From Desulfobacterales bacterium (GTDB lineage: Bacteria > Desulfobacterota > Desulfobacteria > Desulfobacterales > Desulfosarcinaceae), in contig JACRDD010000004.1 of the NCBI GenBank assembly GCA_016218685.1, forward strand, positions 186,001 to 250,000: 64,000 bases of DNA, read 5' to 3'. Position numbers and translations under genes: made by a program. Positions 25,248-34,394 of this stretch are shown here, piece by piece. Under the pieces are notes generated by a model. It was not told the origin of the DNA and made no database searches. It saw nothing but the letters and a program-made list of their open reading frames with translations. How positions within the stretch are numbered: the first letter of the stretch is position 1; the number at the start of each line of letters is the position of its first letter.

Positions 25248-26600
25248 CTAGAAATCGATCAGTCCCGTATAGTTCAGGGGCGTGATGGACGACAGCTCGG
25301 TTTTGACGGATGCCGGTATATCCAAAGCCTGGATGAAATCGGCAATGGCCTTGGCGTCGATGGTTTGGTTGACGCGCGTGAGGGCCTTGAGCGCTTCGTA
25401 GGGCTGGGGGTAGCCTTCGCGCCGCAGGATGGTCTGGATGGCTTCGGCCACCACGGCCCAGTTGGCTGAAAGGTCCCGTTCGAGGGCCGCCTCGTTGAGC
25501 AGCAGTTTGCCCAGTCCTTTCTGGATCGACTGGAATGCGATCAGGGTGTGGGCCAGGGGCACGCCCAGGTTGCGAATCACGGTGGAGTCGGTCAGGTCGC
25601 GTTGCAGGCGCGAGATGGGCAGCTTGGCGGAGAGGTGTTCGAAGATGGCGTTGGCCAGTCCCAGGTTGCCTTCGGCGTTTTCGAAATCGATGGGGTTGAC
25701 TTTGTGGGGCATGGCCGACGAGCCCACCTCATCCTTTTTGATCTGCTGCTTGAAGTAATCCAGGGAGACATAGCTCCACATGTCGCGGCACATGTCGATC
25801 AGGATCGTGTTGATGCGCTTGAGGTTGTCGCAAAAGGCGGCCAGGTTGTCGTAGTGCTCGATCTGGGTGGTGACGCGGCAGCGGTCCAGGCCCAGGATGT
25901 CGTTGACCAGGTGGTTGCCGAATTCCATCCAGTCCACCTCGGGGTAGGCCACCAGATGGGCGTTGAAGTTGCCGGTGGCGCCGCCGAATTTGGCGGAGAA
26001 GGGAATGGTCTTGAGCAAGTTGTACTGCTTGGTGAGGCGGTCGACGAAGACGTAGATCTCCTTGCCCAGGCGCGTGGGCGAGGCCGGTTGGCCGTGGGTG
26101 CGCGCCAGCATGGGCACCTTCTTCCAGGCCAGGGCTTTTTCGGTCAGGTCGGTGGTGACCGCCTGTAGGGCCGGCGCCATGATCTTCTGCCAGGCCTCCT
26201 TGAGGGCCAGGGGCATGGCGGTGTTGTTGATGTCCTGGGACGTGAGGCCGAAGTGGATGAACTCTTTGTAGATGCCGAGGCCGATGTGATCGAACTTCTC
26301 CTTGAGAAAGTACTCCACGGCTTTGACGTCGTGATTGGTGGTGCGCTCGATGCCTTTGACTTTCTGGGCGTCCTCGGCGCTGAACTGGCCGACGATGGCG
26401 CGCAAGGACGCGAACAGGCTTTTGTCTACCGTGCGGAGCTGGGGCAGGGGCAGTTCGCACAGGGCGATGAAGTATTCGATCTCCACCTGCACGCGGTATT
26501 TGATCAGGGCGCCTTCGGAGAAGAAGGCCGCCAGGGGTTGCGTCACGCGGCGGTAGCGGCCATCGACCGGCGAAATCGCTTCCAGAGCAGTCAAGTTCAT
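25248..26600 (-). CDS. purB: adenylosuccinate lyase
   Basis: A 450-residue enzyme of purine biosynthesis, cleaving SAICAR and adenylosuccinate with release of fumarate. It opens with LEAISPVDGRYRRVT, like the E. coli-type enzyme. The catalytic regions are visible: TTNHDVKAVEYFLKE, FGLTSQDINNTAM, ARTHGQPASPTRLGKE and the fumarase-superfamily signature GSSAMPHKVNPIDFENAEGN with the mobile loop. Length is normal. The ribosome site is weak. It lies upstream of the adenosine-kinase-like gene on the same strand. Confidence 0.96.
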   Translation of the reverse strand: MNLTALEAISPVDGRYRRVTQPLAAFFSEGALIKYRVQVEIEYFIALCELPLPQLRTVDKSLFASLRAIVGQFSAEDAQKVKGIERTTNHDVKAVEYFLKEKFDHIGLGIYKEFIHFGLTSQDINNTAMPLALKEAWQKIMAPALQAVTTDLTEKALAWKKVPMLARTHGQPASPTRLGKEIYVFVDRLTKQYNLLKTIPFSAKFGGATGNFNAHLVAYPEVDWMEFGNHLVNDILGLDRCRVTTQIEHYDNLAAFCDNLKRINTILIDMCRDMWSYVSLDYFKQQIKKDEVGSSAMPHKVNPIDFENAEGNLGLANAIFEHLSAKLPISRLQRDLTDSTVIRNLGVPLAHTLIAFQSIQKGLGKLLLNEAALERDLSANWAVVAEAIQTILRREGYPQPYEALKALTRVNQTIDAKAIADFIQALDIPASVKTELSSITPLNYTGLIDF

Positions 26601-26681
26601 GGTGTCATGCTTTCTATTCGGGTTTTAGGTTTGAAGCTGTTGCGACTATACCCAGCCCCATCGAAGCCTGTCAAGAATGGC

Positions 26682-27107
26682 TCAGGTCCGTCCGACCCAC
26701 GCCGGCACCCGCACCGCTTCTTGCGCTTCCTGCCGGGGCGGGATGTAGGCTTTGATGTCCACCACCGGCGACCGGTCCAGGGCGTCGATCGTTTCGATGT
26801 AAAGGCGGCAGCCTTGTACCGCCAGCAATTTGCAGGTGGTCAGGGCGATGGGGTTGGGCCGCACCGGCGCATGGGTGGCGAAGACGCCGGTGAGGGGATT
26901 GGCCTTGTCCTTGCGGGGGTGTACCCGCAGGATGCGACGCTGCTCGGCCGTGTCGTTGCGGTCGAGCCAGTAGAGCACGGTGATGTGCGAGAAGTTCTCC
27001 AGTCCCAGCAGGCCGTCCGCGTATTGCGGGTCGATCTCGACCCAGACGGGTGCGCCTTCCTCTTTATGGATGGTCCCAATGGGGATGATTTGAAAATGTG
27101 GCGGCAT
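26682..27107 (-). CDS. TrmO-type tRNA-t6A37 methyltransferase family protein
   Basis: A 141-residue protein of the TsaA/UPF0066 family, which in E. coli methylates N6 of t6A at position 37 of tRNA-Thr. It starts HFQIIPIGTIHKEEGAPVW and holds the conserved block FATHAPVRPNPIALTTCKLL and a later DALDRSPVVDIKAYIP. It is the single-domain form, lacking the C-terminal domain of E. coli TrmO. An AGGGAG ribosome site precedes the ATG. Substrate assignment comes from the family and is not demonstrated for short homologues. Confidence 0.82.
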   Translation of the reverse strand: MPPHFQIIPIGTIHKEEGAPVWVEIDPQYADGLLGLENFSHITVLYWLDRNDTAEQRRILRVHPRKDKANPLTGVFATHAPVRPNPIALTTCKLLAVQGCRLYIETIDALDRSPVVDIKAYIPPRQEAQEAVRVPAWVGRT

Positions 27108-27275
27108 GGCGGATGGCTCCCTGGAAGGAAAAGAATCGGACTTTTCTCTTCAGAACATATTCCAATGGGGCTGTAAAGGGGTTTGACAAGGCCACGGCCG
27201 GTGTTCAATAGTATGGTTCTTCCCGGGGGCGATCCGCCGGGATCGGGCGAGCCATCAGCACAACGGAGGACGGCC

Positions 27276-28097
27276 ATGGGCTATGTTTTCGATTTTCACG
27301 ATTCGCGCGCCTACGCCGATTGGGCCTCCCATCAGGGCAACCACTGGAGCACCCAGATGCAGAGCCGCTTGATGCTCCAGATGCTAAATCCGGCCCGGGG
27401 GGAGTCGGTGCTGGATATCGGCTGCGGGACCGGTACCGCCATGTTGCCCTTGCTCGAAATGGGGCTGAACCTTACCGGTCTGGACCCCTCGCCCTACATG
27501 CTGTCGCTCTGTGCCGAGCGCCTGGGCCAACGCGTGGATTTGTACCGCGGGGTGGCCGAGGATCTGCCTTTTGACGACAATTCGTTCAATCATGCCATTT
27601 TCTTCGTCAGCCTGGAATTTGTGGACGATCCGGTCAAGGCTGTGGAAGAGGCTTGTCGGGTGGCCAAGGACAGGATCTTCATCGGCTTTCTGAATCGCTT
27701 TGCCCTCAAGGCCGCCCAGCGCTGGCACAAGGAGGCTTGGGGCGCCGAAGTGTTCGAGCATGCCCGCCTCTTCAGCGTGTGGGAGTTGAAGCGCATCGTG
27801 CGTTCCGTGGCCGGGTCGGTGCCAGTCGCCTGGCGCACAGTATGCCAACTGCCCCAGGCGCCGGTACGGATGTTTCACGGCATCGAGCATTCGGAACTGG
27901 TCCAGCGCTGTCCCTTCGGAACCTTTGCCGGGCTAAAGGCTACCCTGGTGCCCCGCTTCCGCACGCGGCCCCTGGCCATCCGTTACATGCCGGAGAAAGC
28001 CCGGCCGGCAGTGGCCGGATTGACCGCCGGAACCGCCCGATCCGGCCATGGGCTGCAAAGCGAGCGCAGGCCGGCGATGATCGACTCCGCCGGCTGA
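27276..28097 (+). CDS. class I SAM-dependent methyltransferase
   Basis: A 273-residue methyltransferase. Motif I is VLDIGCGTGTAMLPLLEMG (residues about 45-63), followed by TGLDPSPYMLSLCAER; acidic DLPFDDNSFNHAIFF marks motif II. It belongs to the Methyltransf_11/UbiE-like group. Its substrate is unknown. ACGGAGG lies before the ATG at 27276. It precedes amrS by 48 bp on the same strand, so the two may be co-transcribed. The C-terminal 60 residues are basic and variable. Confidence 0.85.
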   Translation: MGYVFDFHDSRAYADWASHQGNHWSTQMQSRLMLQMLNPARGESVLDIGCGTGTAMLPLLEMGLNLTGLDPSPYMLSLCAERLGQRVDLYRGVAEDLPFDDNSFNHAIFFVSLEFVDDPVKAVEEACRVAKDRIFIGFLNRFALKAAQRWHKEAWGAEVFEHARLFSVWELKRIVRSVAGSVPVAWRTVCQLPQAPVRMFHGIEHSELVQRCPFGTFAGLKATLVPRFRTRPLAIRYMPEKARPAVAGLTAGTARSGHGLQSERRPAMIDSAG

Positions 28098-28145
28098 TGC
28101 GCCATCGCGCCGTTAAATCGTCTGGTAAATGGATGGAGGTATGCC

Positions 28146-29174
28146 ATGCGCGCCCTTTTGTATGATGCGCTGGACGATGGCAGCGTCTGCTGCAATTTGT
28201 GCGGCCACCGGTGCGTGATTCCCGAGGGACACCGGGGAATTTGCCGGGTGCGTGAACATCAGGGCGGCGCGCTGCGCACCCTGGTATACGGCCGGCTCAT
28301 CGCCCGCCACGTGGACCCCATCGAGAAAAAGCCGATGTTTCATCTGCTGCCGGGCAGCCGCGCTTACTCCATCGCCACCGTGGGGTGCAATTTGCGCTGC
28401 CGCTTTTGCCAGAACGCCGATATCGCCCAGATGCCGAGGGATCGCGACGGGCTGATCATGGGCAACCCGTGCACGCCCCAGGAGGTGGTGGCCGACGCCC
28501 TCAAGCACCACTGCCAAAGCATCGCCTACACCTACACCGAACCCACGGTCTTCTTCGAATTCGCCCTGGAAACGGCCAAACTGGCCCACGGCCAGGGACT
28601 CAAGAATGTCTTCGTGACCAACGGCTACATGACGACCGAGGCCCTGGAGATGGCCGCGCCCTTTTTAGACGGCGCCAATGTGGATCTGAAAGCCTTCAGC
28701 GACGATTTTTACAAACAGCAGTGCGGGGCCCGGCTGGCGCCAGTCAAGACGACCTTGAGGAACATGAAGCGCCTGGGCATTCTGGCGGAGGTCACCACCC
28801 TGCTCATCCCCGGCCTTAACGACGACCCCCGGGAACTGGAGGCCCTGGCCGCCTTTCTGGTCAATGACCTGGGACCGGAGACCCCCTGGCATATCAGCCG
28901 CTTCCATCCCACCTACCGGCTCACCGACCGGCCGGCCACGCCGGTGGAGCGCCTGCGCCTGGCCCGGGAGATTGGCGTGCAAGCCGGGCTGCGCTACGTG
29001 TACATGGGCAACGTGCCGGGCGAGGAGGGCGAAAATACCGTTTGCCACAAGTGCGGCACGCTGTTGATCGAACGCTGGGGCTTTACCATCCGGCACAATG
29101 GGGTGGTCGATGGGCGCTGTCCGAAGTGTGCCGAGCCGGTTTATGGGGTCGGGATGGCAGGCAGCAAATCATAA
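28146..29174 (+). CDS. amrS: AmmeMemoRadiSam radical SAM enzyme AmrS
   Basis: A 342-residue radical SAM protein. The iron-sulfur motif is C-x3-C-x2-C in VGCNLRCRFCQNADIAQ. The N-terminus has two Cys pairs (CCNLCGHRC and ICRV), and the C-terminus a further pair in VCHKCGTLL and RCPKCAEP. The central YTYTEPTVFFEFALETA block is typical of the AmrS/PflA-like family. AmrS proteins usually occur with AmrA and AmrB, which are not in this window. The strong GGAGG ribosome site supports the ATG. The chemistry catalysed is not known. Its 3' end overlaps a convergent gene by 34 bp. Confidence 0.9.
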   Translation: MRALLYDALDDGSVCCNLCGHRCVIPEGHRGICRVREHQGGALRTLVYGRLIARHVDPIEKKPMFHLLPGSRAYSIATVGCNLRCRFCQNADIAQMPRDRDGLIMGNPCTPQEVVADALKHHCQSIAYTYTEPTVFFEFALETAKLAHGQGLKNVFVTNGYMTTEALEMAAPFLDGANVDLKAFSDDFYKQQCGARLAPVKTTLRNMKRLGILAEVTTLLIPGLNDDPRELEALAAFLVNDLGPETPWHISRFHPTYRLTDRPATPVERLRLAREIGVQAGLRYVYMGNVPGEEGENTVCHKCGTLLIERWGFTIRHNGVVDGRCPKCAEPVYGVGMAGSKS

Positions 29175-30001
29175 TATTGCGCTTCTTCCAGGCGGCCGCG
29201 CTTGCGGCATCCCGCCGCGTAAATGCGACACTTTTCTGCCAGCATGGCCCCGGCCGCCGCTGCCTGCGATGGCGATAGGCATCCCTGCTCCAGAATCTTG
29301 ACGATGGCCCGGATGCGGTGCTTGTCCAATTCGGGCATGGCCGAAAGCTGGTCGGCGTGTCCGCCGCGCTTGACGATCAGAGGGGTTTCGATCAAGCCCA
29401 CCGGGTATTTCCAGGTGATGCGCAGCCACAGGTCATAATCCTCGCAGGCCGGCAGCGTCTCATCGAACAGTCCGACCTCATCGAGCAAGGATCGTCGCAG
29501 CATGACGGCCGAGGGGCTGATCAGGCAGAGCGGCAGGGTCTTTTCGAAGATCATGCCCGCGAATTTTCGGTGGCGCGTCTTGGGATTGACCCGCCGGCCG
29601 TTGCGGACCCAGATCTCCTCGGTCTGGCAGAGCATCAGCGCCGGGTGCTGCCGGAAGTAAGCCACCTGAGCCGCCAGTTTGTCCGGCAGCCAGTGGTCAT
29701 CCGAATCGAGCAGGGCGATGAACTCTCCAGCGGCGGCCAGGATGCCGCGGTTGCGCGCCGCGCTGACCCCGCGGTTCTCCTGGCGGATCGTCCGGATGCG
29801 CTCGCCATAGGCGGATAGCATCAGGGGCGTCTCGTCTTGCGACCCGTCGTCCACCACAATCAGTTCCCAATGGGGATAGCTCTGGGCCAGGACCGAATCG
29901 ACGGCCGCGCCGATCTGTGCCGCGCGGTTGAAGGTCGGCACCACCACCGACACCAGGGGCGGTCGGTCTTGGAGCAGGGTTTGGGAGGCAAGGGTTGACA
30001 T
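29141..30001 (-). CDS. glycosyltransferase family 2 protein
   Basis: A 286-residue GT-A-fold glycosyltransferase. The N-terminus VSVVVPTFNRAAQIGAAVDS holds the nucleotide-sugar fold, VVDDGSQDETPLML follows, and the metal-binding DSD is in FIALLDSDDHWLPDKL. An ED motif appears in ACEDYDLWLR. It likely adds a sugar to a cell-surface glycan. Its 3' end overlaps amrS tail to tail by 34 bp. No other polysaccharide genes are close by. Confidence 0.9.
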   Translation of the reverse strand: MSTLASQTLLQDRPPLVSVVVPTFNRAAQIGAAVDSVLAQSYPHWELIVVDDGSQDETPLMLSAYGERIRTIRQENRGVSAARNRGILAAAGEFIALLDSDDHWLPDKLAAQVAYFRQHPALMLCQTEEIWVRNGRRVNPKTRHRKFAGMIFEKTLPLCLISPSAVMLRRSLLDEVGLFDETLPACEDYDLWLRITWKYPVGLIETPLIVKRGGHADQLSAMPELDKHRIRAIVKILEQGCLSPSQAAAAGAMLAEKCRIYAAGCRKRGRLEEAQYYDLLPAIPTP

Positions 30002-30129
30002 CGGTTCCCCGTTGGGCCTATCTACGCTTTTTTTGAGCGGCGGCGCACTGAAGCGTTGGTATAAAACGCGCTGTCCTGGCGTGTCAAATGAACCGTGGAC
30101 GGGAGTTCCGGCAAAGCGCGGAGAAGAAG

Positions 30130-30855
30130 ATGAAGAGCTGTTTCAGGCTGCTGGGAATGGTCCTGTGGATCGCGTTTTATACGGCCTGCGGCAAAGATGC
30201 TCCGCCACCAGTGGAAACCGGCGCCGCCGCTCCCTCACCCGCTCAGGTGCGAGCACAAACCCAGGAGCCGGTCGCGGCGGTCATCCTGGGCACGGGTGAA
30301 GTCACCGGCGCCTATTACCTTATTGGCGATGCCATCGCCGCCGTGGTCAATAAAAAGCCGTCGGCTTACAAGATTCATTGTACCGTGGAATCCACGGGCG
30401 GTTCGCTTTTCAATGTGCACGCCGTCATGGTCGGCGATCTCCAATTCGGCCTGGTGCACTCCCAGCGAAATCATGAAGCCGCCAAGGGATTGGGGAACTG
30501 GAAGGCCAGGGGCGCGCAAAAAGAGCTGCGCTCGGTCTTCAGTCTGCCTTTCGATCCGGCGCCGCAGACCACCGCGGCGGGGGATACCGGCATGGCCGCG
30601 ATGCCATCCCCAAGCAGGCCCCCCGATGACGCGGAGATGGCGCGTTTCATGGGCCTGACCACCCTGGTCACTTCGGCCAAGGTGCCCGAGCGGGTCGTCT
30701 ACAATTTCACCAAAGCCATCTTCGAGAACCTGCCGAGACTCCAGGAGCTGCACCCCGCCTTTGCCGGGGCAACCCCCCAGCGCATGCTGCAAGGCCTGTC
30801 CGCGCCCATTCATCCCGGTGCCTTGAAGTATTACAAGGAAGCCGGCTGGATATAG
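30130..30855 (+). CDS. short TAXI-family TRAP-type solute-binding lipoprotein
   Basis: A 241-residue protein with a hydrophobic leader ending in FYTACGK, a probable lipobox. The mature protein reads ILGTGEVTGAYYLIGDAIAA, then HCTVESTGGSLFNVHAVMVG and LQFGLVHSQR, as in TAXI solute receptors, and ends with the FTKAIFENLPRLQELHPAF block and a closing YYKEAGW. TAXI proteins are normally about 320 residues; the middle part with much of the second lobe is short here. No TRAP permease is adjacent. The ATG at 30130 has GGAG upstream; 30088 is a possible earlier start. Confidence 0.78.
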   Translation: MKSCFRLLGMVLWIAFYTACGKDAPPPVETGAAAPSPAQVRAQTQEPVAAVILGTGEVTGAYYLIGDAIAAVVNKKPSAYKIHCTVESTGGSLFNVHAVMVGDLQFGLVHSQRNHEAAKGLGNWKARGAQKELRSVFSLPFDPAPQTTAAGDTGMAAMPSPSRPPDDAEMARFMGLTTLVTSAKVPERVVYNFTKAIFENLPRLQELHPAFAGATPQRMLQGLSAPIHPGALKYYKEAGWI

Positions 30856-31008
30856 AGGGCAGGGCAACTTCCTGGCCCCACGTAAATCCCTAATTGCGCC
30901 GCCGGCGGATTTCAGGCTATGCTTTCTTCGTCATGGCCTTGGCCAATTCGGCCCTTTTTGTTGCCGGATGAATTCAGCAATGCGCCGCAGGCGCCCGGGA
31001 GGTGGAAT

Positions 31009-32406
31009 ATGAGGAACGAAAGCAGCCGATGGGGTTCGCGTTTTTCTTTTCCGAGTGCGGCTTTTTGGGTTTTGCTGCTCATCCTGACCGCCTGCGGTGG
31101 GGGGGGCGGCGGTGGCGGCGGTGATGATGACGGCGGCAGCATTACCTCCGGCGACTATGTGGTCCTGGCCTGGAACGATCTGGGGATGCACTGCCTCAAC
31201 CCCACCTATGACCGACTGATAATTTTGCCGCCCTACAACACCCTGTGGGCCCAGGTGATCGAGCGCGGCAATCCCCCCAGAATTGTGACCGACGGCGTGC
31301 AGGTGCACTACGCCATCCTGAACAACACCACCTCCCTGAATAAGTTGTCTTACGACCAATTCTGGGAGCCGGCGGTGCTGGCGCTCTTTGGTGCCGGCGG
31401 GTTGGCGCCCGATACGGGGTTGAATTTGCGTGACCCGGCCATTCACAATGGATTGTCCGGAAATATGCAGCAGGTGGGCGATCATTTCCAGGCCGACGGC
31501 ATTCCGGTGACGCCGGTCAGGGACGGTACCAGCACCAAAGACCCTTATCAAATCGCCCAGATCACCGTTCGAAACAGTGGCGGCACGACCCTGGTGCAGA
31601 CCCGCGCCATGGTGCCCACCTCCGATGAGATCAATTGCGGGCGGTGCCACGCACCGGGAGGGACGACCGCTCAAGTTTTCAACGACATCCTGATCGCCCA
31701 TGACGCTGAAGAAGGAACAGCGCTGACGATCAACAGGCCGGTGCTGTGCGCCGCCTGCCACGGCAGCCCGGTGTTGGGCGCCGCTCCCGGCGATCGCGGC
31801 AGCTCGGGGCTTTATCTTTCCGAGGCCATTCACGGCTTCCATTCCGGCCAGACGGCACCGGGTGGAGGGGCCATCACCTGTTACGATTGCCACCCCGGCA
31901 ATCAGACCCAATGCAACCGTTCTCTGGCCCATACCAGCGGCAACGGCAATTGCGTGACCTGCCATGGCACCCTGAGCGCCATGGCGGCCTCGATCACAGG
32001 CGGCAGCAAAGTGCCGTGGGTCGATGAGCCCGCCTGCGCCGACTGCCATGATCCCGGTTCCATCCAAGAGGTCGACACGGGTGCGACCTTGTACCGCAAC
32101 GCTACCGGCCACGGCGGAATATATTGCGCGGCCTGCCATCAAAGCCCCCATGCCATGATTCCTTCACGGGAGGCCACGGATAACTACCAGGCAGTGCAGT
32201 ATCAGGATGCGGCCGTGACCATCGCCAGTTGCGCGGCCTGTCACGACAGTTCCAGGGGAGAGGATGAGGGGATCTCCGGGTTCCGCGAAACCCATGCCGG
32301 CAGCAACCCTGAACACCGCTCCGCCTGCAGTGTCTGCCATACGGCCCTGCCGGCCAATGTAACGGCGACGCAGTTTCCCCATCAATTTACCTGGCAGGAC
32401 CGTTGA
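31009..32406 (+). CDS. octahaem c-type cytochrome lipoprotein
   Basis: A 465-residue exported protein with a lipobox (LLLILTACGG) followed by a run of Gly and Asp. The C-terminal half has eight CXXCH haem motifs (CGRCH, CAACH, CYDCH, CVTCH, CADCH, CAACH, CAACH, CSVCH), so it is predicted to bind eight haems at the outer face of a membrane. The N-terminal 180 residues have no haem motif and resemble nothing I know. A role in periplasmic or extracellular electron transfer is inferred. Ribosome site GGGAGG. Convergent with a small membrane protein. Confidence 0.88.
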   Translation: MRNESSRWGSRFSFPSAAFWVLLLILTACGGGGGGGGGDDDGGSITSGDYVVLAWNDLGMHCLNPTYDRLIILPPYNTLWAQVIERGNPPRIVTDGVQVHYAILNNTTSLNKLSYDQFWEPAVLALFGAGGLAPDTGLNLRDPAIHNGLSGNMQQVGDHFQADGIPVTPVRDGTSTKDPYQIAQITVRNSGGTTLVQTRAMVPTSDEINCGRCHAPGGTTAQVFNDILIAHDAEEGTALTINRPVLCAACHGSPVLGAAPGDRGSSGLYLSEAIHGFHSGQTAPGGGAITCYDCHPGNQTQCNRSLAHTSGNGNCVTCHGTLSAMAASITGGSKVPWVDEPACADCHDPGSIQEVDTGATLYRNATGHGGIYCAACHQSPHAMIPSREATDNYQAVQYQDAAVTIASCAACHDSSRGEDEGISGFRETHAGSNPEHRSACSVCHTALPANVTATQFPHQFTWQDR

Positions 32407-32419
32407 GCTGCGGTAACGG

Positions 32420-32683
32420 CTATTGGCGTTTGTAGCGTTTCAGGTTGCTTTGGATGTAGGACCAATGCAGTGACCAGTGGACCAGCATGCTGATGATGAA
32501 CAAAACCCCCGCCCAGGCATGGATATCGTGCAGAAAATGGCGCAGCGAAAGCAGCGCGCCGGCTGCCTGGTATCCCCTGGGCAGCAACAGCCAGTTGACC
32601 AATCCAGTCAAAAATAGAACCGCCAACAGAATAAAAGCGATCATGTTGACGGTCCAAAGCTTCTGCGCTTTGTCGCTGGACAT
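32420..32683 (-). CDS. DUF4405-like small membrane protein
   Basis: An 87-residue protein with two hydrophobic helices (WTVNMIAFILLAVLFLTGLV and IHAWAGVLFIISMLVHW). His residues flank the helices (LRHFLHDIHAW, LVHWSLHW), as in cytochrome-b-like DUF4405 proteins. It may bind haem and act with the octahaem lipoprotein that ends 13 bp away on the other strand, but that is inference. The ATG at 32683 has GGAGG upstream. Confidence 0.7.
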   Translation of the reverse strand: MSSDKAQKLWTVNMIAFILLAVLFLTGLVNWLLLPRGYQAAGALLSLRHFLHDIHAWAGVLFIISMLVHWSLHWSYIQSNLKRYKRQ

Positions 32684-32832
32684 GCTCGGTTCCTCCGGTT
32701 CCCCGTGTGTTTGAAAGATACCGCCCACTCGTATGCGCCGCGCCGGCGACTCTACAAAATACCTGTAACGAATGCAAAGATTGTTTTATAAAGCAGTAAA
32801 CCCCACGCCAAGACCAAGAGGAGCCAGTAACG

Positions 32833-34380
32833 GTGCGCGGATTCCGAACCAAGATCGCCCTCAATGTCGCTTTTCTCGTGCTGCTGTCCGCCCTCTTCAC
32901 CGATATCCTGGTGGTGTTGGTGGTCCAGGGGGTAATGGTGCGCAACCGCGTGGCCGAGGAGCGCGCCTCGATGGAGACTCTGGGCCGCCTGGTTCTGGAG
33001 CGACCCGTGGATACCGCGCTCACTGCTGCCGATGCCCTCGGTTACGGTACTTGGACCGCCGTGTTGTTTGTGGATGCCGCCGGCCGTCATCTGTATGCCC
33101 TGAGCAACGAGGCCTATACTCTGGCCGATTTGACGGCCGGTACCGGGATGGTGCTCCGGTCCGCGAACGGTTACAACGAAGATCTGGGACTGGTCTGGGG
33201 CACCTTCTGGTGGCATCCCCGGGCGATCCTGGTATCGGTCCCCATCGGCCGCGACGGCCGGATTCTGGGTGCCATGGCCAGCATCGTGCCGCTGGAACCC
33301 CTTTATGACAAACTGCGCCAGTACAACAAGCCGGTGCTGGTTTGCATCCTGTTCAACACGGTGGTCCTGAGCTTCATCGGACTGTACCGTATCTTTCGCA
33401 TCTACCTGCGTCCCATCGACCGTATCATCCGCCAGGCCGACGTCTATGGCATCGATGATGATCTTTTTTTCACCTTCCGCCAGGAAGACAATGAACTGAA
33501 CCGGCTCTCCTCGGCCCTTAACCGCATGCTCCAGCGCATTGCCGAAGACAAGCAGAAGCTTCAGGAGAGCGTGGCCTCGCTGGAGCGGGCCAACGCCGAA
33601 CTCAAGCGCGCCCAGAACGAGATCATCCGGGCCGAGAAGATGGCCTCGGTGGGCCGCCTGGCGGCCGGCATCGCCCATGAGATCGGCAACCCCATCGGCA
33701 TCGTGCTGGGCTATCTGGATCTGATCAAGCAGCCCGACCTTGCGCGGGAGGAGCTGGATGATTTTACCCGTAGGGCCGAAAAAGAGATCCAGCGGATCAA
33801 CACCGTCATCCGCCAGTTGCTGGACCTGGCGCGTCCCAAGGAGGGCGTCGTGCGCACGGTGGCGGTGCACGAAGTGATTCAGGATATTGCCGAGGTGATG
33901 TCCCATCAGCCCATGATGGCCGGGATCCGGCTGCAAACCCAACTGGAGGCCGGTCATGACCAATTATGGGCCGATGGCGATCAACTGCGCCAGGTGTTTC
34001 TCAATTTGCTGCTCAACGCCGCCGATGCCATCCGCGCGGCCGTGCGGCCGGGAGACGGAGTGATCGGCATCGCCACGGCGTCGGAAGACGGGGCCGGCCC
34101 TGGAGCGGAGAAATGGCTCACCATCCGCTTCCAGGACAACGGCGAGGGCATCCCACCGGATCAGATCGACAACATATTCGACCCCTTTTACACGACCAAG
34201 GAGCCGGGCAAAGGTACCGGCCTGGGGCTGGCAGTCAGTTACATGATCATCCAGAAGCTGGGCGGCAGCATTTCCGTGCAAAGCCGGCCCGGCCAAGGCA
34301 GCACCATGGTGATCCATCTTCCCTTGAAAAAGGAGTCCGTTGCCCCCCAGGTCCCCGACGCCGGGACTGGAACCTTTTAA
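32833..34380 (+). CDS. NtrB-type sensor histidine kinase
   Basis: A 515-residue membrane histidine kinase starting at GTG, with GAGGAG before it. A first helix (about residues 8-30) and a second (about 170-190, VLVCILFNTVVLSFIGLY) bound a sensory domain of about 140 residues. Then come a HAMP-like linker, a coiled coil, the H box AGIAHEIGNPIGIVLGYL, the N box LLLNAADAIRA, and the G boxes FDPFYTTKEPGKGTGLGLAV. It pairs with the downstream sigma-54 response regulator. Its signal is unknown. Confidence 0.92.
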   Translation: MRGFRTKIALNVAFLVLLSALFTDILVVLVVQGVMVRNRVAEERASMETLGRLVLERPVDTALTAADALGYGTWTAVLFVDAAGRHLYALSNEAYTLADLTAGTGMVLRSANGYNEDLGLVWGTFWWHPRAILVSVPIGRDGRILGAMASIVPLEPLYDKLRQYNKPVLVCILFNTVVLSFIGLYRIFRIYLRPIDRIIRQADVYGIDDDLFFTFRQEDNELNRLSSALNRMLQRIAEDKQKLQESVASLERANAELKRAQNEIIRAEKMASVGRLAAGIAHEIGNPIGIVLGYLDLIKQPDLAREELDDFTRRAEKEIQRINTVIRQLLDLARPKEGVVRTVAVHEVIQDIAEVMSHQPMMAGIRLQTQLEAGHDQLWADGDQLRQVFLNLLLNAADAIRAAVRPGDGVIGIATASEDGAGPGAEKWLTIRFQDNGEGIPPDQIDNIFDPFYTTKEPGKGTGLGLAVSYMIIQKLGGSISVQSRPGQGSTMVIHLPLKKESVAPQVPDAGTGTF

Positions 34381-34394
34381 TGAGGCCAAATGCC

